DNA of 64,000 nucleotides. Origin: Dasyornis broadbenti. Its lineage: Eukaryota; Chordata; Aves; Passeriformes; Dasyornithidae. This document shows positions 46,001-55,809 of the stretch, one piece after another (the stretch's first letter is position 1; each line of letters begins with the position of its first letter). The stretch lies in contig VZRN01004250.1 of assembly GCA_013397935.1 (NCBI GenBank), positions 1,211,018 through 1,275,017 on the forward strand, written 5' to 3'. The position numbers were made by a program, and so were the translations under genes. The notes under the pieces are model-generated. The model saw only the letters and a list, made by a program, of their open reading frames with translations, was not told where the DNA came from and made no database searches.

Positions 46001-46640
46001 TTAAAGAGCAATGCAAGACACCCCAGGGCTGCTCAGCTTCAATGTCATTTTTCCCTTCCTAAAATCAACTGGGAAGTACTCTGCAAATCCCAGACTGAAA
46101 CTTCGTAGCCTCCTTTCTGCTTGGAAAGCAACTACAAAAAAGGCAGAGATTCTCCAAAGCACCATAGCTGGGAATGATGCTTCCTGTGCTGGATCAGAAG
46201 GGTGCAGCAGGAATCCTTGTTTTCCCTTTTTTCTCTTGCACATCCTCATTCTCCTGCTGGGGTGCAGGGGCTGGGGCATCAAATCTGCTCTGAGAGACTG
46301 CAGCTCTGCTCAGCCTCAATTCAGGCAGAGCCAGTCTCAGCTGTTTCCTTTAGTATCTGAGGATGGGGTGAAGTGCCAGTTGCATCCCACAGCAGGAAGG
46401 TTGAGAGCACCAGAGGATAACCTGGGCAAAGCTGGGATGGCTCTGGGTGCAGGGGCATCCCTCTCCCTGTCACTGTGCAGCAGACTCAGATATACTCATA
46501 GTCCAGTTTCCAACCTTCTGAGCTTGGATCAGAACCATCCTCGACTCCTTCACCTCGATGTCTGCCCACAAATGCATTTAGAGTCCATTCTTTCTCATGA
46601 ACTTTCACTAAAATTATGATTTATCTTAGCAAGAACAATA
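46001..46640. other. No gene assigned
   Basis: A 202-codon plus-strand frame (46011-46619) faces the exon at 46650-46786. It has a hydrophobic stretch (FPFFLLHILILLLG) but no recognisable domain, no Kozak-like context and no splice support; regarded as chance. Confidence 0.4.
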
Positions 46641-46649
46641 TTCCATTAC

Positions 46650-46786
46650 CTTAAAGAAGCTTTCTTCATCTTCTTTATCCATCACTGGCCTAAATCCATA
46701 GCGAATATTCTGGGTCTGGACTCCCTTGTCCCTTGGTTTTACATAGCTATAGATCATATGAATTTTATTTTTGTATTGATTGATAT
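46650..46786 (-). CDS. Putative coding exon of minus-strand gene (45 codons)
   Basis: On the minus strand an acceptor GTTCTTAATTACAG (ending 46787) leads into 137 bp that are open in only one frame despite AT-rich composition (the two other frames stop early), then a donor AAG|GTAATGG at 46649. The product segment contains YKNKIHMIYSYVKPRDKGVQ, then IRYGFRPVMDKEDEESFF, which reads like genuine protein: basic and Tyr/Pro-rich, then acidic. It enters needing two bases and leaves on a codon boundary, which fits the exon at 9326-9419. The pyrimidine tract is modest and the donor is not perfect. I do not recognise the family. Confidence 0.55.
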
Positions 46787-46789
46787 CTG

Positions 46790-48400
46790 TAATTAAGAAC
46801 CCCATGTAAATGCAGTATATAATGGCTATTTTCCCATCATGCTGGTACTTTGCTCCCAGCCCTGTTATTGACTTTGCTGACTTATCCAGATCTCATTGCT
46901 CTACTATTCTGAAAATATTAGGTGGAGCACAGATGTTCTTTGGGAGAGTATCTTATTCTCTGTTTGGACATGGTCTGTAAAATCTCAAATCAAACCTCTC
47001 TTTTTCCACCCCAGTAATAGGTCTCTGCTTTTTGACTACACCTTGCATTTCTGACACAGAGCAGCAGTGGCAGCACCATCCTGGAGTACAGGAGGCCAAA
47101 CAATAACAACATAAAGAGTACAAGTGTGGAGGGAACTGAGGGCATGTGGGTAACAACAGGATTCATAACCAAGAGGGAGCACTCAAACCTGCATCAAATA
47201 ATTGTTAAATTGTTACATAATTAATGGTTGTTTAAAACAAAAGCAGGACAAGATATAAAACAAACAAAAAAAAAATCCCTTTTTGAGAATTCTTTCGCAG
47301 GGCTGATGGGCACAGGCAGGATTGCAGCTGCAGAGACACTGCAAAAATTACCCAGCACCTCCTGGGGGAACAACACACAGTGACAGATCCATAATTTATA
47401 GGGGGCAGTCAGTGCTCAATAATTAGGGCATAATTTCCACTGAGAGGGTTTGGGTGGTGGGAGGGGAGAGGCAGTTTTGTTTGTTCTCCTGCTCCTTTCC
47501 TGAGTGTCTGTCCCAGAGCTGGCGGGGAGAGGATGCCCCTGCAGGCAGAGCTGGCCTGGCCCAGCCTGGCAGGCCTGGGTACATCCCTCCCATCTCTCCA
47601 TTAAGGGTGTGAGCTCACAGTGACCGTTTTGCTGGTTTTTCAGATGGAGAGGTCAGCTTTTTCAGCTCTGATCCTTAAACACCTTTCTTGGTGTTTAATC
47701 CACATCATCCCTCCTAGATCAGAGGCTCCAGGCATGCCCAAAATCCCGTACCACAGCTCGGCTCATGCACTGTAACAGCCTGTCCCAGTGGATTGAGCAC
47801 ATCTGTGCTCTATGAGGGGCTTGGCACCTCGAACCCACCACCATCCTCGAGGCCTGGGGCAGTGAGGAGTGCAATGCAATGCTTGTTCTGCCTTTTGGCC
47901 ACAGAGCTGCCAGGCTGCAGCTCACCTGTGCCCGTGGCTGCCCACCCTCCCTGCCCTGCCAGGGCTTGTAGGGTGTAGGATGAACCACCTTTGCCTGTTT
48001 GCAGGCAGGTCTGGTCCTCAGGGACACTTTCACTGACAAGATATGGCTGTGCTCTGAGTGCAGAGCCAAGTTAATTCCCTTCCACTGAGGGACCCAGCTC
48101 TGTAGGACTCGGGAGATCTCAGGAGAAAAAAGTCTAAACGTAACACAGCAGAAGCTAAAAAAATCCTGGGAGTTTTGGGGTAGGTGCTTCCCGACATGTG
48201 TGAGGAGGGAGATCACCCTGTAGACTTCTCAGTAAAACCGTGCTCAAGCTGTCAGCGTGAGGAATAACAGGAGCCCAGTATTTATGCTTAAACTTAAAGC
48301 TAATGTATGTCTCTAGAGCTGATGTGTAAACGAGACTAAGGACCTACAGATCTAAAACTGAGAGGGAGGGCGATGGTAACCACCTCTTCCTTCCTAAATT
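46790..48400. other. No gene recognised
   Basis: AT-rich until about 47290, then GC-rich. The 165-codon minus-strand frame (47719-48216) includes a block with splice-like ends but the wrong phase to join 46650-46786. A run of nine A residues lies near 47268. Confidence 0.45.
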
Positions 48401-48411
48401 AGCTGTGCCCT

Positions 48412-48640
48412 GATCACTGAATCATTAAGGCTGGAAAAGACCTCTGAGATCATGGAGTGGATGCGCTGACCCAGCACTGCCAAGCCCATCACTAACGCAT
48501 GTCCCCAGGCACCACCATCAACACCGTTCTGCAACACTTCCAGCGGCAGCGATTCCACCACTTCCCTGGGCAGCCTGTTCCAATGCTGGCCACCCCTGTG
48601 GTGTAGAAATCCTCCCTAACATCCCATGTAAATGACAACA
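48412..48640 (-). mobile_element. CR1 LINE, 3'-end fragment in antisense
   Basis: GATCACTGAATCATTAAGGC, then GGAAAAGACCTCTGAGATCA, CTGACCCAGCACTGCCAAGC, CCACTTCCCTGGGCAGCCTG, and AATCCTCCCTAACATCC. Clear CR1 complement with moderate divergence; the 5' limit near 48640 is approximate. Confidence 0.9.
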
Positions 48641-48899
48641 AGGGATGGAAACTTCGCTGCCTGCCCCATCCTGTGGCTGCAGCATCAGCCAGCTCTGTCC
48701 TGTGGGGACAGCGGCGAGGAGGGGGAAGGTGTGGGTGCCCCAGCAGTGCCACAGCCACCACCCGCAGTGACGGGACAGGCAGGATCCAGCGCCGCCAAAG
48801 GCCACCCAGATGCTGCTGGGGCAGCCGCAAAGGAGTTGAATTTTATTTCCTCATGGGGAAGAGGCTCGCAAGGGAAGGAGGTAAAAAAATGGCTTGGCT

Positions 48900-49460
48900 T
48901 CATCTTTCTCCCATTTTAGAAAAATTAATTTTTGAGAAACCTCCACAGTTTCACTATTTCTGGTGCTTAAATCAGGCCGCCTGACAGCCTGTCCAGGGCT
49001 ATTTATGGGTTCCCTCGCTGCAGCCATCTTCAGCGAGCGCTGCGTGATCTGCAGACCACGAGTGCCATCTTCTGGGAGCCTGCAGCCGCATCCCATTCCC
49101 CTTCCCCGCAGCCTCCCGGGGCTGAGCCATAAATCTCGATTCCAGAAGAAAAAGTTCCACTACACCGAGCCTCACCCTTGGGTTTCCCACCGCTGGCTAC
49201 CAAGGCATCACCAGCTGCAGGGCAGCACGGGGGTCCTCGCTGCCCTGTGGGGAAACTGAGGCAGAGACACGAACTAAAGCAGCCTCTCTGCATGCCCTCG
49301 GATGCACAGAGGGGTCTGGGATATTCCGTGGTCTCTAACACATCCAAGAGGCTCCGAATCAGGGGGTTCTGTTGTGCCCCAAGCTTGCTCTCAATGTGGG
49401 GCTCTTTTCTAGCATCAAGTAACAAACAGAAACCTCGCTTCTATTTTCTCTGCTAACGTT
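48900..49460. other. CpG-containing mixed block, function unknown
   Basis: Includes GGCTATTTATGG (MEF2-like, 48998-49009), CAGCGAGCGCTGCGTGATC (49031-49049) and a short GGGGAAACTGAGGCAGAG (49250-49267, MIR-like). A minus-strand frame there contains QQNPLIRSLLDVLETTEYP (about 49310-49370) but lacks a donor. No firm assignment. Confidence 0.2.
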
Positions 49461-49469
49461 CTGATGAGG

Positions 49470-50100
49470 GAAGATAATTTTCTTTTTGCACCAAGATTTA
49501 ATTCCAGAATTTTGCACCTTAGGATATTCCTGGCTTATCACCAACACCTAGCCAAATCCCAATGGAGGGCAACACTGGAATGAAACTGCTTAAAACAAAG
49601 GAGTTGCCTGGGCCGGAACACGAGGCAGTGAGGCTGCAGAGAGAGGATGGGCAAAGCACCCTGGCAAAGGAGACAGAGGCCATAATGTGGGGACAGTGCC
49701 TCTCTTGCAGAGGTTTATTACGATTTTAGTTTCTTTTCCGGTAAAATTCTCCAGACCATTTTGCTGAGGTCTGATTTATGGCCATGGAAGGGATTGGGTG
49801 CCTGTGCCAGCCCTGCCAGAGCCAGCAGTGGTGGTGGCACAGAGGGTGCTGCCAGACTGGCCCAGAGCAACCACACCCATGAGAAGCCAAAGAATTGTCC
49901 TTTTCTGTGAGTGTGGATCTGTCTGACTCTTGTACGGTGATTAAAGGTGTGGGGAGCACTCCCTTGCTGCCTGGCACTATTGTGTGGAGGAGCAGACGTG
50001 TGCAGGTGATAGGACGTCAAAAAACACTGCCGCTGGTTATTGCAGCCCCTAGAGCAGGGCACGGCTCAGCCTGTGTGGCACCCTGCAGCCCATAGAGCAG
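49470..50100. other. No gene recognised
   Basis: Mixed sequence leading into the minisatellite. No repeat family or convincing exon. Confidence 0.5.
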
Positions 50101-50483
50101 CTTTGTGTGTGCAGCTCACCAGCAGCGGGATGTGCAGCAGTGAGGGAAATGCAGTGTGTGATGTTCTGCAGCGAGAGATGTCCAGCAGTGTGTGAGGTGC
50201 AGTGTGTGATGGTCAGCAATGTGGGATGTTCAGCAGTGTGGGATTTGCAGTGTGTGATGTTCAGCAGTGACAGATGTGCAGCAATGTGTGATGTTTAGCA
50301 GTGTGTGAGGTGCACTGTGGGATGTTTATCAGTGTGGGATGCGTAGCAGTGTGTGATAGTCAGCAGTGACAGAAGTACAGTGTGGGATGTTCAGCAGTGA
50401 CAGATGTGCAGTGTGGGATGTTGAGCAGTGTGGGATGTTCAGCAATGTGGGATGTTCAGCAGTGTGCGACAATTTATTATTTG

Positions 50484-50508
50484 GGGTTAGGGTTAGGGTT
50501 AGGGTTAG
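50484..50508 (+). repeat. Interstitial telomere repeat, (GGGTTA)4
   Basis: Four perfect tandem copies of the vertebrate telomere repeat (G-rich strand on plus), preceded by AATTTATTATTTG and followed by GTGCTTTC, inside the minisatellite. Perfect copies suggest a recent or homogenised insertion. Confidence 0.97.
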
Positions 50509-50517
50509 TGCTTTCTG

Positions 50518-50554
50518 TCACTGCTGAACATCAGTGTGTGATGTTCAGCAGTGA
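50518..50554. repeat. Perfect 16-bp hairpin from an inverted minisatellite unit
   Basis: TCACTGCTGAACATCA (50518-50533) is the exact complement of TGATGTTCAGCAGTGA (50539-50554), with loop GTGTG. The left arm is a minisatellite unit in reverse orientation, lying immediately right of the telomere repeat. Confidence 0.95.
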
Positions 50555-50772
50555 GGGATGTGCAGTGTGGGATGTTCAGCAGTGTGGGATTTGCAGTGCA
50601 TGATGTTCAGCAGTGACAAATGTGCAGCAATGTGATGTTCAGCAGTGTGGGATGTTCAGCAGTGTGTGAGGTGCCGTGTGGGATGTTCAGCAGTGACAGA
50701 TGTGCAGTGTGGGATGTTCAGCAGTGTGTGAGGTGCAGTGTGTGAGGTGCAGTGTGGGATGTTCAGCAGTGG

Positions 50773-51920
50773 GAAGCCCAGTGGAGCGCTGTGTTCACAG
50801 AGCACACGCCAGCACAGGCAGTGCCACACGAGGGTGCTCGGAGCTCTCCCTCCTGCTTTCCCCGCAAGCCAGCGCTGCCGGGGCTCTCTCCGCCTGCTCA
50901 GGGATTTCTGCCTCGGCCAGCAGAGAGACCAGCAAGTGGAGTCCTGGCCCTGGCATGGCTTCCCTCTTCCTCTCTGTCCAGTTCTCCCTGTTGCTGGCTT
51001 TTCCCGTGGCCCAGGGAAGGGTGGAACCTCTCGTGTGGCAATGCCTGTGGCAAGGGAGCATGCTGGCACCTGGGGCAGTAGCCTCTGCTGTAACCCTCTA
51101 CATAAAAACACCTATCCAGTACATCCCAGCTGTGTATTTTGGACACACATACTTGTAACGATGTGCCTCATGGCTACAGAGGCTGGGGGATTTGGTCAGT
51201 GCTGGAACAGAGCAGGGATGGCTTGAGCAGATCCTAGGGTGATGGTTTTCAAAGGCAAAAAGCAAGTGTCAGGCACTCAGAGTCCCTCCTATCAGACTTC
51301 AATATCTGATTCAGTAAACTCTGCCAATATCCTCATATGTGATGAAAATTCATTACTTTTAAAGCCAAATCTCACTCACCCTTAACACTCAGCACTCAGC
51401 TCTTTGCTGGGGTGGGGGAAGAAGCATGTGAAAAAATCCTGCTATATGTGTCTGTGACCATGCTGACTTTTGATCCCGACAGCTGAACTTTTTACTTTGG
51501 AGTGAAACTGCGTTCCCCTCCAATCTCTGCTGGAGAAAGGAGGAAACAGCATCAGCCCAACTCATTCCACTTGTGGCCAAAACCCCGATTTACCAAACAC
51601 AGTGGGGAAGCAGGCAGTGTCCTCTGTGAAATGGTGACTCCAGAGATGTCTGCAAGGGACTTTGGGTAAATTTGGTGAGGTTTTCATAAGAATAATCACT
51701 GCCCATATCACCATAGGCAAGATTTCAGAACAAAGCCTTTTTCTCATGAGTTAGCAGAAGCAATGGGGGCTATCGGCGATTTATGCCTTCCTCATAAATT
51801 ACACTTTAAGACTAGGATTCTGTGTCATCAGAAAAGATACATTTTATTTTTATATAGCATATTTAGCACACACTTAAGGAGAATGATGGTGTTGTCAGGG
51901 GTCTGGGGTGATAGGGAGGG
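50773..51920. other. No gene recognised
   Basis: GC-rich until about 51100 with overlapping frames continuing from the minisatellite, then AT-rich. Nothing assigned. Confidence 0.5.
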
Positions 51921-51929
51921 TATTTTTGC

Positions 51930-51945
51930 TTTTTTTTTTTTTTTT
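51930..51945. repeat. T16 homopolymer
   Basis: Sixteen T residues after TTTTTGC and before AAACCC. Confidence 0.9.
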
Positions 51946-51949
51946 AAAC

Positions 51950-54900
51950 CCAGAAGGTTTTCAGCCAGCAGAGCCACCAGCTGGCAGATTTAGAGGGGGA
52001 GGCAGAGATCAAAGCAGAGGGCACAGTGCACAAAATGTGTGGGAAGAGGATCCCATGGGAAAGCCATGGTAGATCTGGCCCTTGGAGGTGTCAGGTCTCA
52101 CAGATAGACCCAAAGAGCCCTTTCCATGGTGTCTACACTGTCCTCTGCTCCCTGCCCAGCCCCTCACCCAGCTCTGCTCGGAACATCCAGAGTTCATTTG
52201 GGTACCCATGGCTGTATTATCTCCATGGGATAGTCACATTGGCACTGACAGGTTCTGCCTTGATGCAGGATATGATCATTAAATTTGTCACTGTGAATCG
52301 CTAACACCTGACCTGGGTCATCCAGGAATTTCTGTAGTGACTCTCAGGGTCCCTGGGTTGTGTAAGAGCTGCAGCTTATGTGGGTTTAGGGGTTCTTCCT
52401 AAAACTTCTGTCAGTGACAGGGTGCATCCATCAGAAATTGGGAAGCAAAAGGCCGGTCATGTTTTAAAAAGAGAGTTCTCTTACGCTGCAATTCCGGCTG
52501 CACGTTGTGATCACTGGGAATCTCTGCCAACATAGTTCAAGCCTTTTTCTTCCCCAGTGTTTCCAAGGTGGCTTGAAAAAGTGAGGAATTGATTGAGTAA
52601 AGGTCTAGAACATCTTTACTTTTATACAGCTATACTTTTTTCTCATTCTTGGCATGTTTTGTCCATATGAACCAGCACATGGCCTGTTCTAACCATGAGC
52701 GGGGTTGGTTGCCAGTTATCACCCCCTCAGCAGACGTAGCCATGACTTTTGCATGATGTTTTCTCCCAAGGCTGGAGTAACAAGCCCTCCAGGATCATTC
52801 CCTTTCGCTCCAGAGCCTGCAGGGAAGCAGCTGGGACAGACGGCGACACCGTGCTGGGGTAAACACGGGTGTGGGTTACCCTGTGACTTCCCTGGGTCAC
52901 CTCAGGCATCAGACGGGTGTTCCCCCTCCTTTGATCTTTCCCGTCCTTCCAAGGGGCTGAACTCCCTCCTGGGCACTGCTTTCCTGCTCTGGGTTGAAGC
53001 AGAGGGTGGCCCTGCTGCAGCCCAAGTCCCTACACCTCCCTTCCCAAAAGAACCTTTGCAAGCTGGATTTTCAGAGGTCTGGTTTTAACAAACTTTCCCT
53101 GCCTCTGCAGCAGGTGAAAGAACTCTGGAAGAGAAGGAGGGGAGAACGGCAGATTGGGTCATCTCCACGGGAACATCATGGGAAGATTGATATGTGCCCC
53201 AAGAGGCGGGTGCAGTTATTAGCATGTTCCAGATCCTTTCCTTTCCTGCAGCCTTTGGTTTTTTTCCCCTGCTGAGGAGGAAGAGCTGGAGTGTTTTGTA
53301 GGAGAGAAGAATGTGAATGTCTGAAATAAAAGCAGCACTGCAGATCCCAGCCCTTTCCAGCAGCAGGTCTCTGTTGATTGTCACAGCACAGCTGAGAGAG
53401 TTCCAGAGCACCAAAACCTGAGGGAACCAGGTAGGTTTGCCCAGGAGAGGACAGCCCTGCTGGCGGGGTGACACAGATGGTACCAGCCACCACCAGCTGG
53501 ATGCAGAGTGATGGCACGGGGCAACAAGAGCAGAGAGAGCAGCTCCTTGTCTGGTGGTCACAGCCACTCGGTGCAACAGCTTCTTGTCCTCTTGCTGCCT
53601 CACCAACACAAGTCCTTCACATCACAGCATCACTTGGGACAGCAGGATGGACTCCAGATCAGTTTGGTGACCCTAGCAGAGATCTGAGCACCCAAATCTT
53701 TCTGCTGCAGCATTAACCTGGAGGGTCAGAGGAGGCCAGCTCACCTCAGTTTCCTCCCAAAGCCCTGCTCTCCCTGGCCAGCACCGGGGCCTGCCAAGAG
53801 CCCTCACATATGCTAACCATTTCCAAGAGTGATGGTGGGCTGAGACAAGCCCTTCAGCCTTGCTGGAGCCAAGAATGAGAGGCCAGATGGTGCATGACCT
53901 GATAAAGCCCCCTGTGATCTTCTGTTTGTTATTCTCTTACGAGCACATTGCGCTGGGAAAAAATCCAAGGGTTCGTTTCCAGGACCCAGACTCTTTTCAT
54001 GTGCAATAACAACTGCACCTACTCTGGCCGCATGCATTGCTCACGTGAGACTCTTTGCTGCTGCAATGTTTTTGGGTGCAGGGGGTCTGGTGAGGTGTTC
54101 TAGAAATAAACAGGCTTTAGCCCCACATTCAGCTCCTCTGGGGTACAGCTGCAAAACAGTTCCTGTCCCATGTTTGTAGAGCACCTAAAGAGAGGGGGTC
54201 CCAGCCATGGCAGCCCTCCCATGATTGTTACTCCAAAATTACTAGCAACAAGAGTATCTTTAAAATGGAAGCTTCTGCTCTGGGCTGTGTAAGAATTAAT
54301 CACACATAAATCATAAGACTCAGGAGGAACTTCATTGTTGCCAAGCTGATTTTATCAGTTTGCCGAAGTGGACATGAGTGCAGAAGCAGATTTGTAACAC
54401 GCTACTCAGGTGAAGTGTCTGCTCCCCCCCGACCCCATTTAATTTCGGCATGCCTTCCACCCTGATTAATTTCTGCCTGGTAGTGAAATTTGGCTGGCTG
54501 GTCTCTGCAGGGCAGGAGATCAGTCCCAGTATCCATGTGTGCAGCACGGTCAGGACTCGAAAAGATCAAGGCACACATTTGCAGTAACAATAATAGTGAA
54601 GTCCCCAGAGTGACATTTCAAATGCAAATGAAAAGAATAAAAATATCAGTTCCTGTTATAACTTTGTTGCTGCTGTAACTAAATCCAAAGGAAGGCTTGA
54701 AGCCGTCCCCTCTGCTTGACTGGCAGCAGAGATGCGAGTCGCTGTTTATTTTCATCTCCAGCTCAAGTGGATGAGGACTCAGCCACGAGCTGAGGAGCAG
54801 GGTGAGGAGCTGGGGCTGACCAGACAGTCTCGTTGTGGCACTTTGCAGATGTTAATCCCATGCAAAGTGAAGAGTGACAGCAGTTGTGTATGGTGTGACT

Positions 54901-55690
54901 AATAACTAACCCAGTACCCTGAGAGCCCAGCAGAGCCCTGCAGTGAGGCCCTGAACCCGCCCTGGCTGGGCACTGGGGACTCTGGCTTTCCAGGAGTAAA
55001 GCACTCCAGCCCAGGGATGGGAAATGCTTGTGGAGTGGGCCCAGCAGGCCAGATTTCTTGCAGTTTGGATTTCAATCTTAACAGTTGCTGTTCACCTCCA
55101 GTATCTGATGGCATCCCTTCTCTCTTCCTGCACTGACAGACAGATGCCTTGCTTTCCCTTTCAAGATGTCACAGTGCTGGGCGTTTGCTGCTGTGATTTG
55201 TGGCCTTTGCACAAATGCCCGTGGATATGTGCATTTTAATCTGAAATCCCAGCATCATTCAGTTTTCTTTTTTAGTTAGAAACTTTGTGCAGTTTGTGCA
55301 TGCCCTGGGAAGAGGAGGGGACTGGGTTGCAGCTGTTTGGGCTGGTGTGAGCCCAGAGCCACAGGGCTGCCTTCATCCCATGCACAAGGTAACCCTCCAT
55401 GGGCACAGCCCCACTCCCTGGTTCTGTGGTGAGTTTTCTGGAAATTCAGCAGCACAACTGCTAATCCATTTCTGAATTGTAAAAATAATCCCTTTGAAAT
55501 TGATCACTCAGGATCGGTTTGAGAGATCAGCATCAGGATCTTTGTGGGAGAATCTGGCAGCCAGGGAGCACAGGCAGGATTTGTGGTCACAGAGCGCATG
55601 GAGGTGGCACTTATTTGGGCCAGTCTCCCAGTAGCTTTTAAACCAAGATAAATCTCTTAATCTGAAGACACGTTTATTTTATTAATTTTT
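51950..55690. other. No gene recognised
   Basis: Mostly GC-rich with AT-rich patches (52590-52660, 54230-54320, 54590-54680). Open frames up to 174 codons (53085-53609, minus) have no domain. CTCACCTCAGTTTCCTCC (53741-53758) resembles a MIR core but is too short to call. Confidence 0.45.
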
Positions 55691-55698
55691 TTTTGCAG

Positions 55699-55808
55699 CA
55701 AAGAGATCATCTGAGAAGGAAACTGATGATTTTAAAAACCAAGAAGAACAAAAAAAGGATCTGAAACTACGCAGGCTATTTTCAGTCCCCAAGATGAATG
55801 AAACGTAA
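55699..55808 (+). CDS. Candidate plus-strand terminal exon, speculative
   Basis: A T-rich acceptor (TAATTTTTTTTTGCAG, ending 55698) is followed by one open frame of 35 codons ending in TAA at 55806-55808: KRSSEKETDDFKNQEEQKKD, then LKLRRLFSVPKMNET. AAATAAAA follows within 10 bases and could serve as a polyadenylation signal, though it is too close to the stop to be typical. The A/G-rich DNA favours a Lys/Glu-rich open frame by chance, and no upstream exon with the right phase (leaving one base) is firmly identified. Confidence 0.22.
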
Positions 55809-55809
55809 A

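Larger units (their letters stand above)
3008..46786 (-). other. Putative multi-exon minus-strand gene (3' part), product unidentified
   Basis: Four minus-strand blocks with splice signals on the correct sides join in frame: 46650-46786 (enters needing two bases, leaves on a codon boundary), 9326-9419 (enters on a boundary, leaves after one base), 5959-6165 (enters needing two bases, leaves after one base) and 3008-3060 (enters needing two bases, ends in TGA). Together they would encode a C-terminal part of about 160 residues. It is hydrophilic, rich in Tyr, Arg, Pro and acidic residues, and has no visible membrane segment or signal peptide. I do not recognise the family. Short Tyr/Pro/Arg-rich segments such as YSYVKPR and IRYGFRP recall small axonemal proteins, but this is only an impression. 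The 5' exons, start codon and promoter are not found. The 37-kb intron could hide further or alternative exons. Confidence 0.5.
50111..50772. repeat. Degenerate minisatellite, unit about 14-17 bp
   Basis: About 660 bp built from variants of GATGTTCAGCAGTGTGG (17 bp) and a shorter form GATGTGCAGTGTGG (14 bp), with alternates such as CAGTGACA and TGTGAGGTGCA. The two lengths mix without fixed order. It is interrupted at 50470-50532 by unrelated sequence, a telomere repeat and an inverted unit. The array ends sharply at GTTCAGCAGTGGG. A short minus-strand frame crossing it is a by-product. Confidence 0.95.

Noticed and set aside
46011..46619. 202-codon plus-strand frame with a hydrophobic segment
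   Set aside because: No splice support, no recognisable domain, and composition typical of chance.
48048..48160. Minus-strand exon-like block in the 165-codon frame
   Set aside because: Ends on a codon boundary, so it cannot join 46650-46786, which needs one carried base.
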